A DNA stretch of 64,000 nt, from assembly GCA_036937835.1 (NCBI GenBank), contig CM072873.1, positions 10,900,001-10,964,000 of the forward strand. The letters are read 5' to 3'. Every line of letters begins with the position of its first letter. Position 1 is the first letter of the stretch. Positions 47,611 to 60,115 of this stretch are shown one piece after another. This DNA comes from Pampus argenteus. Taxonomy: Eukaryota > Chordata > Actinopteri > Scombriformes > Stromateidae. The position numbers and the translations under genes are program-made. The notes under the pieces are model-generated. The model made no database searches and had not been told where the DNA came from. It saw only the letters and a program-made list of their open reading frames with translations.

Positions 47611-47660
47611 CACACACACAGGCGCACACAGGCACACACAGGCACACACAGGCACACAGA
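47611..47660 (+). repeat. Short tandem repeat, 10-bp unit
   Basis: Four to five copies of a ggcacacaca unit next to a CA run. Confidence 0.9.
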
Positions 47661-49229
47661 CCCTGGTGCACCATGGGAGTTAGTGTTCATGTTTACACGT
47701 TACAGTGCTAATTGGTTCTACATTGTTCTTCTTCGCAATAACACGCTGACTTTTAATCAATTAAAACTTGGCAGAAGTATTTTCCATAAAGTCACTGGTG
47801 GAGCTAATTACACTGAGGGAACAATGCAGAGATGGAATTAGACATTCAGACAGCTACTGCAACACCACTTTAAGAACATTATCATACAGTAAAGTTGGCA
47901 AATACAGTCCACTGTTCCCAAACTTTTGAAAACATTTTACATAGCTAAACTGTTCCTAAACTATCAGAGTTAATAGACACAAAAGGTTCTGCAGCAATAC
48001 TGACACTGAACTCAGCAGTACGATTTTCATAAGATTTGGACATGTGAAATATATTTTCATTATTTGAATATTAATAGCTTTGTTAGCCTTTTTGTATTGT
48101 TCTGGAATATGCTAGATTCACAACTTCACATTTTTTGTTGATCTTGCATGAAAAAAATGTGACTGTTGGATTAATTGTGATGATTATTTTTTTAAACCTG
48201 TCTCCTGAGTCCTCTAATGTTATTTGGGTACTGGTAAAACTGGTGACAAATAATACATGAATAATACTGAAGATAATTAAAACACAAACAGCATGGCTAT
48301 CTGCACCTGAACAGGTTGACTGAGGCATTGGTGTCCTGATGACCTCCATGTAGAAAACTGAACGCTTTTCTGTCAGACTCAGTTTGAGTTTCGCCGTTGT
48401 TTGTCAGTTTAGAGTCTTCAGATAAAACTTATTAAAACACAACAGAGACCCCTGGCTTTATCGCCCTGCTTGCCCTCCGAGACAAGGACATCAACTGACA
48501 AAGGACAAGAGTGACGGCGATTAGGACAGACGGATAGAGAGAGTTTTCTAAGTGTGTGTGTGCAGGTGTATGTGTGTGAATTTACGAGTGCGTGAGTGAG
48601 TTTGTGTATGCCCGTCGCCTCTTATCACTCCAGACTTTAGGCTGATGTCCGCTGTAATTACTGAAAGTGTGAGTGTTACATCACTACTGTTCAGCTATGT
48701 GTTAACATTTATTTAAAACCGGATAACTGACACACAGCGAGGTATGATCTACAGTGATAGACAGCATGAGGAAAAAAGTCAGACACATTACACACACAAA
48801 AAAAAAAATTAAGTTTCACTGAGAGCTGAGTTCTGGGGGCAATATTTTGGGCATTTTGGTTTAAGATAACGGAAAGCTGGGCCAAGACTTGCTAGGATAG
48901 GTGCAGTCCAGGTCAAGTGGACGACTGGTTAGATCATAAATAAGTTACTGGATCTACTTGTCTCTGATAGTAATTAAACCTCCTGCTCAGAATGAGTGAA
49001 GTAAGAACATTTTATAGTTTATCGTGTGAAGGGAACAAATACACCCTAAAAAACAACAATGAGAAAAAAAATACATTAATACATGAAACCTGAAGCGTTG
49101 AATTCCCATTAATCAGTCTCACTCTCTGGATCACGCTTTATTAATAAGGAAACATTTTTAAAGCCACACACATAAGCACACACACACCTTAAAACAGTAA
49201 AAAACCTCTGTGTGACTTTGCAAAGTACT

Positions 49230-49390
49230 AATCAAATAAATTGATGTTGGCTCGTAGGGTTCAGAATTAATTACAGCATTAAACATTAGCTAAGTGGGTT
49301 AATATTCCAAGTTTGATAGCGCATAATTACTCTGCTGTTAATGATTCATGCAGCGTTAGAGCCGTGGAGCGAGGAGGAACGACGGACAGC
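49230..49390. promoter_or_regulatory. Candidate conserved non-coding element
   Basis: Repeat-free DNA with cagaattaattacagcatta, tagcgcataattactctgct and gttaatgattcatgcagc. Three homeodomain-type cores and a TGATTCATG word lie within 100 bp. Among the best-looking regulatory islands in the window. Confidence 0.4.
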
Positions 49391-50177
49391 CCAAGTGTCA
49401 AAAAACCCTGCAGATAAACTTAATTTCCTCTTTAAATGATGAGTGATGAAAACATTCAGAGACTTTCTGAAATGTTCCTCACTCAAAGGTTGAGTCGATG
49501 AAATAAGATGTAATACTCATGAAGTATAATGTAAACCGTAATATTACAACATGAGTGACTGCTGTTCAGAAAGATTAACATTACAACTCTATTAAATGTG
49601 TTAAATATGTTCTCTTTGAACTTAAATAGAAACATAAAACTCAAACTGGTGATGGTGAAATCTCCAGCAGGCTGCGTCATCCCACAAATTAACAATTATT
49701 GGATAGATTGTAATTAAGATATATAATGCTTTGGAAACACACACACACACACACAGTAATCAATACCTTGATTTATGATCACATTCCCATCAGCTTCATC
49801 TGCACTTTGTGTTCAGCACTAATTAGCAAATGTTAGAATGCAAAACTATTTTAAATTAAGACAATTAACACGCATTAACATCAGCATGTTAGCATTGTCA
49901 CTGTGAGGATGTTAGCACGCTAACATTTAACACAAAGCAAAGATGCAGCTAAATGCAGCTGCATAGATTTGTTAGCTATACTCCTAGTGTTGCTATATGT
50001 GTGCACATTATGAATGTGTAAAATATGTGTGTGTGTGCGTGCGTACACGTTTGTTTTCCCCCTCAAAATTGTGTGTGTGTGTGTTAGAGAGGACAAAGCT
50101 AGTCTCCAGTTGACAGCAGTAGTGTGTTATCAGTCAGATGAATGGGGACGGATCTCTATTGTCAGTAGAGAAGCATG

Positions 50178-50178
<1 letters not shown>

Positions 50179-50215
<37 letters not shown>
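50179..50215 (+). repeat. (AC)18 microsatellite
   Basis: A pure AC run of 18 units, paired with a (TG)15 run 100 bp away (50313-50343) in inverted orientation. Confidence 0.95.
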
Positions 50216-50217
<2 letters not shown>

Positions 50218-50311
50218 CCATATCCAAGACACTTTCCTTGTCAACAGCACAGAGGATGACAAATGAACGGTCCATTATGAACTGTTTGCCACTGTGTGTG
50301 ATTGTGTGTGA

Positions 50312-50312
<1 letters not shown>

Positions 50313-50343
<31 letters not shown>
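50313..50343 (+). repeat. (TG)15 microsatellite
   Basis: A pure TG run, able to pair with the AC run at 50179-50215. Confidence 0.95.
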
Positions 50344-50344
<1 letters not shown>

Positions 50345-52196
50345 AGCTGGGCTCTGATAGATGGTGATTTATTAGGGAAAACAAAACACAGAACACTGAA
50401 AGCAATCATATCATCTGGATGAGAGTAAGAGAGAGAGAAGAGAGGTGAGTTTGAACAGAGATGAACAGTAGGAGGAGTCATGATGAAAAAAAATGCAAAG
50501 CAGTGTTTTTTTTTTATTTTACATTATTTTAAACATGTCTATCCTTCAGAAAAAAAACAAAAAAACCCCCAAAACAAACAGTGAAACATCTAAGTAAGTT
50601 TAAGGACAACAATTTTGACCCTTACTGAAGATGGAGAGATGTGGCTCATTGACAGAGGTCTACAGTACCTAGGAATAAAATATTACAGTACATAGAAATA
50701 TTACTGAGATTAAATATAGATTATAAATAATGAAATAACTATAAAATATAAAGAAATTAATTCATTTTTTTCCCCCCTTGTCTTTTGGCTACTGGCAGAG
50801 AGCTTCGCCGGTGGGCTCAACATCTGTGTGTCTGTGAAGACATAAACAGACCTTTTCAAATCTGTCATAAATCACCCGCCTCTGAAGAGCTTCTGAGTGT
50901 GTGTGTGTGTGTGTGTGTGTGGTTTTAACCCCCTGCGACTAACAGAAAGTAAGAGATCCTTCACCGAGATCAATACACTCTCACACACCTTCTGTCTCAG
51001 TGTCCCAAATCACTAAAGCTTCTTCAACTCGCTGACTTGTTGAAGCAAAATCCAAAACACACACGCACAAAATGAAGCAACAGTGTGTTTGTGTGTGTGT
51101 GTGTGTGTGTGCGTGTGTGTGTGTCATGGTTTGTCATCCATCATCTATCTTTTCTGTCACTTTTTCACAACTGATTCCTCTCTCTCTTGCGTATCCTCAG
51201 GAGTCAGATTGTAAAACAGTGAGGTGTAGGTAAGGTGCATTCTGGGTACTTTACAGAGACACAGAACACACACATACACACACAGGCTTAAATCAGTCTG
51301 TTGGGTTTCATGTCAGCGTGTTGGTTCAGCAGAAATTTACAGCCAAACAGCAAACAGGGCTTTCCACGGCCAGACACAGGGGCTCAGAGGATGCACACAC
51401 ATGCACACAGTTCAGTGGATGTTGTTACAGTCTCTAATGGTCACCACTAGAGGACATCGAGTAACGGAAATATTGCTACTTCAGAAAAAACAACAAAAAC
51501 AAAACACAAGTCACAGTGTCTTCATTACAAATTACAAATTAAATGAAGCGAACTCTAAGTTAGAGAGTCAGCATGCAGTATCTTTAAGTTTAACTGCTGA
51601 TGCAACCATCCATATTTCACACAGAGAGAAATATGTATTGCGGTTATTTTCTTTTTTAAATTAATTATAAATATCATGAACATGAACACAAGAAGAGACA
51701 GAACACACACTCATGGATTTAGATAAACCCCTATTCTGTTTATCGCTCTGTTTTTTATCTGATTTATCTGTCTTCTTTCCTTTCTCTCTCTCATACACAC
51801 AAAATCCACTCTGCTGCTCTAAAAACCCCGAAATCTCTTCTCTGTTCTCCCCCAAATCTCACAACAATGGTGGTCTTTGAACATTTAGAGCGAGGACCCC
51901 AGACACTGATAAGCCCAGTGTCGAATGTCCGGATGCTGGGGCCAATCCCTGCCTCCCAGTGCATTATGTGACTGTGATAAGGACACAATGGAGAAGCACT
52001 TTTATCATGTTTCTCATGCTAATACGTCCACTGCTGCTTATTCTTTTTGTTGAGCAGATTTCATTTGTTTGGGGTGTTAATGACTTGTGCAGAGCTTCAG
52101 GTGGTTTGTGTGTGTGTGTGTGTGTGTGCGTGTATGCACTCAAGGCTACATCTCATTTATCAGGCAGAAAGGTCCTCAGGGCAACCACACATACAT

Positions 52197-52198
<2 letters not shown>

Positions 52199-52238
<40 letters not shown>
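52199..52238 (+). repeat. (AC)n microsatellite
   Basis: A pure AC run of about 19 units, with a TG run about 70 bp upstream (52108-52130). Confidence 0.95.
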
Positions 52239-52243
<5 letters not shown>

Positions 52244-52504
52244 AAACCCAAGAGGTTATGTTGAGTGTGTGTATAAATGTGAATCCTGAGGCCAGTTCCC
52301 TTCATATACTGGCCCTCAGTGGCTTTTTTTGTAAAACTCAAGAAAGTGAGTTCATTTAACAGGAACTCAACACTGAGAAATCCTAAACTTATATCATCCT
52401 ATCATCTCACATCTGCATGAATTTTCATTGAAGATAATTCTTAAATTAAACGTGTAATTTTTATGTAGGCTGTTTAAAAAACTGTTTCACGTAAATACAT
52501 AAGG

Positions 52505-52565
52505 CATACATAAAGACTGAACACTGAGGAAACAGCTAGCCTGGCACTATCTAAAGGTTAACAAT
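52505..52565 (+). repeat. Fragment of gctagcctggc-type teleost repeat
   Basis: It contains ataaagactgaacactgagg and aaacagctagcctggcacta, with ctaaaggttaac after. It is the 3' portion of the family at 2306-2500. Confidence 0.5.
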
Positions 52566-55500
52566 TCCCCCCATACTTTTATACATACATACATAAAAAT
52601 ACTTTGCTTTGAATAATAATTTGTCTTTAAAGGTCTTTCCCCAAAGAACAGTTCAAGTTCAGTATTTTAAGTCCTTCATATTACATCTCTTATATAATTC
52701 ATGAACATGTAAACATTGCTCATTAAAAACATCTTCCACTTGACTGCAAAGTCCAATCACAGTGTATCTGCACTGGAGGAGGTTCACACTGGCAAGTTGT
52801 GTAAACTACTAATAATTAATACTTAATACTTGTTATAAATATCCTGGATTCATTTTTTGCAGCAGCGTTTACAGGTGGCAGTAAGCGGCCATTTTAGTGC
52901 TGTAGCTCCTCTCTGAACATTTCTCAGCTGAAGGAGCCGTTCACTGATTTCAAGTGTGTCTGATGAAAAGCAACAACCAAAAATCATTATTGTTTTCCTT
53001 GTTTTGTTTTTTTATTGTTTACTACAACTAGAAATATAAACATTCTGTGTTCAGCACCAACTCGTTTACATTAGATAACAACTTTTCTGAAAACATCATG
53101 TCTCTGGAATTAATTTTAATGAACATTCATCTGTTGCTGTAGATGAATGGTGAGTAATGTTTTGCACAAAGATTATTGTACTTTGTTATTTCATTTTTTT
53201 TATTATATACAGGTAGTAAAACATTATTAATATCTGTATTAATATTTTTTCTCCACCACCCCCTATTAGTGTGCATTCAGTGCATGTCTGAAGAACAAAG
53301 AAGTCATTCCTCCTGAAGTCACTGTTGTGATTTTCTCATGAGTTATGTACACAATAAACACATTCAAACTTCCTATATTAATAACTCATAAGGGAAACAC
53401 AAACAACACCTCTTTCTTACTGTCTAAAGGTACATAACATACCATAACGACAAAATGTCCTCTGAGCTGGACACATAACGCTGGTCTCTGTACACAGCCA
53501 GCTGTGAGACAAGTAGCGGAGACCAAGAAATCTCCTCACCTGCAAAAAGCCATCTAGTGGCTCTTTTTGTTTGTTCCTAATTGACTATGAAATTGACTGT
53601 GAAGTTATTGTTATTATATTATAAATGACTAAATAATAAAAATGTTGGCATATCACCTATCTTTAGAATTTGACAAAGTAACTGTCATTGAGTTAATTTT
53701 ATGAGTTTAAAAAAGAAAATCTCAATATAAAGCTTCAGGTAATGAAACTCAACACTTCCTTCTGAGATTTCACAATAAAAGCCTCCATCTGTATCGCTTT
53801 ACATTGTATTCGGGTCATGAGACAGAAAGTTTTCCACATAAACATGTCGGGTCGAACCATTATATGCATCTGTGGTGATAAGAGAAATCGAAGAGGAAGA
53901 TCTGTGAGAAGAAGAAGAGTCTGAAGACTTTCAGACTGTGTAAATAACTCCTTAAGACATCTTCAGCATCAAAGATGGGAGAAGTTGGAGTATCATCAAT
54001 ATACTACCAACCGTGTGTGTGTGCAGCAGGATTCAGCTCACCTTTTTTTGATTTGTTTTTAATTTTCTATAAATGGGAAAGTGTATTTGTCTGCAACTCA
54101 CGTGTTGATACTGTTTTCTGTGGACTCTGTGGACACCGTGTGTGTGTGTGTGTGTGCGTCGATAGGGCAATTAATTGAGCAGCGATTGGAATGCGACGCT
54201 GCAACCCATTGTGAGCCCCAACAGGGCTTTAAGTGCAGACAAACACACCCAAAGACAAACACACACACACACACACAGGAACGATAGAATAAATAGCAAA
54301 ACATAGAGCCATGTCACACACACACGCAGTGGAGTTCCCTCAGGATCCACATTCAGCTGCTGTGACCTTGACAACACAAACTGCTTCTCTCTCTTTCTCT
54401 CTCTCTGTAGTTTATTTCCATCTTTGTTTCTCCAGCTCCATCTTTCTCTCTGTTTCCTCTTTTTTCTACATCAAAAAAGAGAGAGACTTCCTGTCTCTCT
54501 CTTTTGCAGTCTCTCTATCTTTTCAATTGTCTTTGTGCAATGTGAGTGCAATATATGTTGCTCCACTCCGCACAACAAAATATCTCTCCTCTGTTTAAAG
54601 GCATCTTTACATTGAAAATCTACTGAACTGACATGAAATTCACCCCCCTACATGTCACACTGTGCAAGAAGACTATAATAAAATCTGCGTCCAACCGTCT
54701 GAAATCAGTTTTTCAGATGTCTAAACTGTATTAAAAAAAAAACTGCACTTATAAAACATAATTTTTGTTTTCAAAATCAAATCAGCTTCTGCTTGTCTTA
54801 AAGACAGCTATCCTCCATTAATGAGATTAAAAAAATATTTGCACAAAAACCAATAAACACAAAAGCACTGTTCCTTTAAGTGCAATACTTGTACTGTAAA
54901 TGTCCTTAGTTCCTCTTCAACTCTTCGGAAAACACACACCCACATAGTGCTGTCAGTTCGTGTTAGTAACTTGTAATATTTGACGTCTCTCAGTGAGTCT
55001 CCAAATTGAACATGAAGCCGCCAGTGAACAACAGTCTATGACAACTTGTTTCAGATTTGACTTCGACAGACAACAAACAAGTAAAATTTGTGTTTCTATG
55101 GAGCAGGAGCGACAGAGTCGACACTTCTTGCTTTCCCTGCTGTCAGTCAAACAGCAAGTTTTGTTTTTAATTTCTTTCTCTTATCTATTTCTTTCTTTTT
55201 TATTCAGTTAATGCAATGTATCTTACTTTGACTTTTAGGTCTTTCCACAAGACCTCAACTCATCTACTCTTATGCACAGTTTATTTCTTAAGAACAGTAT
55301 ATGTGTGTATATGTTTATGTAGGTTTAAGTGTGTTTATGTATTTAACATTGAATTGTATTTTAATGTTCAATAAATAATAAACAAAAACGTCCTCACTCT
55401 GAAGCATTATCATCAACGTAAAGCTTTTCCTCCATCACTGAGGAGAAAGTTTTCTCCCTGACAGTGACAATAGCTGCCTCTCAGTATCTGAAAAACAACC

Positions 55501-55986
55501 AAGAGTGGCTGCTGCTGTCGCCTTTTGGCTGCTTCTGATTATGTATGAGTTGTCTATTAGATAGGGGTTTAGGGAACATGAGCTATACTGTATATCTGGA
55601 TATGATCTGAGGACAATCTGTGGGCTTCAAACAGAGAGGGAGACGCTGGCTGACGGAGAGGCTTCACTATCTGAAATGACTGTTTGTTTTCAATTCCACA
55701 TTCCAGCTGATTTCCTCTGGATCAGGGCACAGAGAGGTTATTACTGACGCAGACGAGCCTGCAAGGGCCGGAGAGGGAGCGTGTGTGTGTGTGTGGATAG
55801 GTGAGTAAGTGTGTTTTTGTGCAGTGTTTTATGTGAGACTAGCTGAATGTATGTTGGGAAACATACAGTAAGGTGTGTACGGCGTCTTAGATCAGTAGAA
55901 GTGATGAATGTATGTGTTGATGTATTACAGTATATTGATTATAACAGTATTTAGGATCTGTGATTTGTTTGTGGTACGCACAGACA

Positions 55987-55987
<1 letters not shown>

Positions 55988-56025
<38 letters not shown>
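55988..56025 (+). repeat. (AC)n microsatellite
   Basis: A pure AC run of about 19 units. Confidence 0.95.
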
Positions 56026-56027
<2 letters not shown>

Positions 56028-56473
56028 CAAATAACACGCCAAACATTTGATGGTTCCAGCCTCTTAGATGTAAAGATGTGTCGTTTCTCCTTGTCATATA
56101 TGACTGTTAATTAAATCCCTTAATACGTTTGACTGTTAGTCAGACAGAACAAGCAAATCGAAGACATCACCCTGGCCTATGAGCAACTGTGTTGCATGCT
56201 AGTTGCAGCCCTTTATTAACTGTTTACTAAATAACGATAGAGAGTACTTAAAGTAAGTCCAGACTTCCAGAAATTAAAAACAAGAGAGAAAAAGAGACTT
56301 AATTCTATTAAGTGTGGTACAAATGTGAGTGCATGTGGTGTGTGTGTGTTGAAAGAACATGCATTACATGTTTTGACACTATACTGTATCATATATAGTT
56401 TGTGTGTGTATGAGCCTGTATGAGTGTGTTTGTGGATTTTGTATGTGACTGACTTTGTGTATGCGTATAAAAG

Positions 56474-56475
<2 letters not shown>

Positions 56476-56512
<37 letters not shown>
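56476..56512 (+). repeat. (TG)18 microsatellite
   Basis: A pure TG run of 18 units. Confidence 0.95.
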
Positions 56513-56515
<3 letters not shown>

Positions 56516-56529
56516 TGTCTCCCTATCAG

Positions 56530-56690
56530 TTAGACAAGTCATTATTCTTGGCTGACAGCGCTCAGCTCTCGCTCTTCTGCCAGGTAATGAATTATTCCCC
56601 AGATAAAGAAAATAAAAATCATTTTTAATTTCTCTCGCTGCTGTGTAAACTCTGATTCTTTCCGCCCGGGTGCATTGGATTCACTGCCCT
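56530..56690. promoter_or_regulatory. Candidate conserved non-coding element
   Basis: Repeat-free DNA with tattcttggctgacagcgct, ccaggtaatgaattattccc and atcatttttaatttctctcg. It lies between a TG run and CT-rich DNA. Conservation untested. Confidence 0.3.
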
Positions 56691-56914
56691 GCCACTCTCT
56701 TCCTGCTTACCTACCACCTTCCTTACCCAGTCTACGAGAAGTGAGAGAGATGATGATGGTAAAGCAGACGCTCTGCTGCAGATGAAAGAACTGCCGTGAA
56801 ATATGATGGGTAAACGGTTGCGGCAGGTGTGTATTTACACACACACATATGCACAGACTTAGACACATAGGAGGAGGAGCAGAATGCATGTCTACAGAGA
56901 CAAGATGTGGGTAT

Positions 56915-57051
56915 GTTTACAGCTCTGCTAGCTTGTTGTGCTGCATATCACAACCTCTTGACATTGTAGTATTATGTAAATCTATCAAAGAACTTCAGTA
57001 GGAGTCAAGAGGTTGTAATATGCAGCACAAAAAGTTAGCAGAGCTGTAAAC
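56915..57051. repeat. 47-bp inverted repeat with 43-bp loop
   Basis: Arms 56915-56961 and 57005-57051 are reverse complements at 44 of 47 positions. The arm begins gtttacagctctgcta and ends caacctcttga. It is part of dispersed-repeat copy C, and one arm matches copy A near 19310. Confidence 0.9.
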
Positions 57052-57255
57052 TGATCCTCGATCTTGCACATGCTCAGTGGCGGGTTACTGCCTTATCACT
57101 ATTTTTATTCTTTGGGGCCATTTCTAAGCAAATTATGGCAACCACCATCTTCATGGGTGAAGAAACATGTCCCCCAGTGCAGCAATGTGTCTCACTAACA
57201 TGTTTTAATAGTTTAATAGTAACAACGGTCTATGGCTTGTTGGGTTGGCTCTTTA
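57052..57255 (-). repeat. Dispersed repeat, family copy C
   Basis: On the minus strand it contains attgtcaacaaatctcattt and cactgggggacatgtttctt, matching copies A and B. It is continuous with the hairpin above, so that hairpin may be one end of the element. Confidence 0.5.
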
Positions 57256-57383
57256 AATGAGATTTGTTGACAATATATATATTGAAAAAAAAATCTCTTT
57301 CTCACCCCGGCGGGGAGTGGTATCCGTGTCATCCTCTGCACAGTATCCATGTTCCTAGGACTGCACTCTTCTGGACTGAGGCT

Positions 57384-57602
57384 TCAGATGTTATTCAGCT
57401 GCTCTTTCAACCCTTGATATTTCTCAAGTTTCTCATGTTCCTTCTCCCTGATGTTGGCATCAGCTGGGATCGCCACATCTATCACCACCACCCTCTTCTG
57501 CTCTTTGTCCACCACCACCATGTCCGATTGGGTAGCCAGGATCTGTTTGTCAGTCTGGAAGCTGAAGTCCCACAGAACCTTGGCTCTGTTGTTCTCAGCC
57601 AC
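57384..57602 (-). pseudogene. LINE restriction-like endonuclease remnant
   Basis: The frame reads AKVLWDFSFQTDKQI, then SDMVVVDKEQKRVVVIDVAI, then ANIREKEHEKLEKYQGLKEQ. The D-(x)n-DVA pattern with a following KLEKYQGL helix is the PD-(D/E)xK-like nuclease of Rex6/R4-type LINEs. The usual PD is SD here. The frame stops after LNNI, and the next expected 35 or so residues are deleted. Confidence 0.75.
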
Positions 57603-58033
57603 CGTCTGTGGTACGGCCCATTGGGATTTGGGTACTTCTATTCCATACTGGCTGCACTCTCATCAGGGTTCTGCTGCCTGAGACATTCACTTAGCAGTTG
57701 ATCCTTCGGGGCCACCTTTCTGATGTATTCTCGAATTTTCGATGTTTCATCCTGCCTTACTCTCTGGAGGTATTTGGCTGCGGTTCACTTCCTTGTGGCC
57801 TCTTCATGGTTTCCATTAGGTTGTGGGATGCCAAGGTACTTGTAGCTGTCTTGGATATCACCTATGTTGCCCTCTGGTAGGTCACACCCCTCAGTCCGGA
57901 TCATCTTGCCTCTCTTTGAGACCCTCTGGCCACACTTGTCCAATCTGAATGACATCCCTATTTCATCGCTGTAGATCCGGGTGGTGTAGATCAGCAAGTC
58001 TATTTCTCACTCGTTCCTGGCATACAGCTTGAT

Positions 58034-58560
58034 GTCATCCATGTAGAGCAGGTGGTTGATTGTTGCCCCACTACAGAAAAGGTATCCGTAGCAATGTGGA
58101 AGAGTTGGCCTCTTCCACATTTCCATTGAGTTCTGGATGAAGGTCCTTAGGTTCCTGTTGATCTCATACAGTTCCAGACATTCCAGTATCTATGTGTGCA
58201 GCATTGAGTCGTAGGCTTTCTTGTAGTCAATGCAGGCAGTGCACAGGTTGGTCTGTCTCTTCTTACAGTCGCGGGTGACTGTTCTATCGACCAGTAGCTG
58301 GTGCTTGGCTCCTCTGGTGTTACTGCCAATTCCTTTCTGTGCCTCGCTCATGTATTGAGTCACATGCTTACTCATTTTTGCCGCAATGACGCCTGACAGG
58401 GCCTTCCATGTTGTGCAGAGACAGGTAATTGGCCTGGGTCCCTTCTGGTGGTTCTTCATGATTAGGACTGTCCTGCCTTGGGTTAGCCACTGTGGGTGGG
58501 TCCCATCCCTCAGTAGCTGGTTCATCTGTGCTGCTAGGCGTTCATGGAGTGCAGTTAGCT
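58034..58560 (-). pseudogene. LINE reverse transcriptase remnant
   Basis: The frame reads MNQLLRDGTHPQWLTQGRTV, then PRPITCLCTTWKALSGVIAA, then QKGIGSNTRGAKHQLLVD and CIDYKKAYDSM. These are the RT motifs around the first catalytic Asp (DYKKAYDS). After a stop, ILECLELYEINRNLRTFIQN follows. An internal gap of roughly 40 residues removes the region with the QGDALSPLLF-type motif and joins MWK to a YGY segment before YMDD. The catalytic YMDD survives, but the enzyme is broken. Confidence 0.8.
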
Positions 58561-59929
58561 TCTTCAGCCGGTACGTATGGCGGAATATATATGGATTATA
58601 TCAGGGCCTGGTGCTGTCCAGCTCTTCACCTTTGACACATATTTACAGACTAGATGGTTACTAGTTCTTGTTTTGGGAGGTTGCCTGTCTTTCCAGTATT
58701 TTTCCACCTTAGCTCTTGGTCTGACCTGTTGTTATTTCCCTGCCACTGAGAGTACACCTTGGCTGGTTCAGTGGAGAACAGCTGGCCTCTCCCTTCTTAG
58801 TGTATCTCTTTAACTGGGTGGCTAGAGCTGTTAGTCGCTGTTTGGCAGTTTCAAGTGCCTCTGGTATGGAGAGTGAGTTGTGTCCTTACTGGATGATGTC
58901 TGACCCGACAGGGATTCAATATGTCCTATATATATGATCCTCCTTTAAAATGAAGATGCATAAGGTGTATGACAAACATACACATACACACATAATGACG
59001 CCTCTGCCAATATATCCCAGTAAGACTGTGAGCTTCTAATTTACACCTGAGCTGTAAAACCACACACACACACCTGGTCCCTGATGTGTGCTGCGTTTAT
59101 TTTATGCCCCATCTGTTCTCTATCCCTACCGTCCCATTACAGTTAAACTACTGCTCGGTGCTACGGGTGCAGAAAGGGGACATTAAGGACGTTCACAAGC
59201 AGCCGTCTCACACCAGTTCATTCAGGTAGCTGCAGCACCAGGAGCAGGTGCCCTCCAGCCCTTTTATGACTGCTTTAATCCAATGCTTCATTCAAGAATA
59301 CTTACAGTAACATTTGTTATTATAATACCATATTTCCTCAACTGCAACTTTTTATCTAATCCCCTCAGCTTGACAAGTATGTTTTGTTCATATTTTAGCA
59401 CAAAGCCTCCTACCTGGTCTGCTTTTTTACCTGTAATTACAGTACTCGACTTACTCCGACACGCAGAACAATAATTCTTTTTGGCAGTGCACCACTTAGC
59501 TTTAGCATGTGGGTAGCATGATCATGGGTGTATGCTCATGATAAAATATGTGACGTTATCTCCATATTCAAACAATATTGCATCTCCTCCACAAACTTTC
59601 CTCCACCACTGATGTTGATGGGACTTTTAATCAACCTATAGTGGCTACTTACTTTCTGTAAACTCTCAGACACATTCACTGTGTTTTTCGATTCATCCAA
59701 TCTGGGCTCTGTATAATTAGAGATTAAGACTTTTCTCTTCTGGCTAACACACAGAGGATGTTCTCTAAACCAACTTATATTTTTCCCCTTCTTTAGTTTT
59801 TGCTTGTTTTTATTTATTAGTTTTACTTAGTGCATTTGTTTTTACAATGCCATGATGGATGACGTATTATTTTGAAGTATTTTGCAAAGGCTTTTAAAGG
59901 CTGTTAACTGTCCGTCTCTTTCCTTCTCT

Positions 59930-60115
59930 GCAGATCTTACGCGGCTAATATTACCTGAGATGTCCAGTGATTCGCAGTAATTGCAGCGGCTGCTTCTTTT
60001 TCATGATTTTAATTCAAACTTGTGGCACAAATTGCCCCTCATACATCGGCGCAGACAGGTTGCCTGATAACACTAATCCTGCACAAATCGCACTTCTGGT
60101 AAGTTTGAGCTGTAA
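59930..60115. promoter_or_regulatory. Candidate conserved non-coding element
   Basis: Repeat-free DNA with cttacgcggctaatattacc, gattcgcagtaattgcagcg, tcatgattttaattcaaac and gataacactaatcctgcaca. TAAT cores are spaced through 180 bp with scattered CpG. Untested. Confidence 0.4.

Larger units (their letters stand above)
57296..58905 (-). mobile_element. Decayed non-LTR retrotransposon with restriction-like endonuclease (Rex6/R4-like)
   Basis: About 1.6 kb on the minus strand aligns in order to one fish LINE protein: an N-terminal SIPEALETAKQRLTALATQL region (near 58790-58885), fingers and palm of the reverse transcriptase (58190-58560), the YMDDIKL catalytic box (58034-58045), a thumb region with IGMSFRLDKCG (57785-57997), the C-terminal restriction-like endonuclease (57384-57602) and a tail reading SVQKSAVLGT. 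Vertebrate LINEs with this C-terminal nuclease belong to the Rex6/R4 group, which I take as the likely family. Internal deletions, stops and frame changes separate the pieces. Same strand as npas3. The ends are approximate. Confidence 0.8.

Noticed and set aside
47611..47660. Regular short repeats that might suggest a CRISPR-like array
   Set aside because: The unit is a 10-bp CA variant without spacers, in a eukaryotic intron.
57264..57701. 145-residue plus-strand frame
   Set aside because: Antisense of the LINE nuclease region; the opposite strand matches the known protein.
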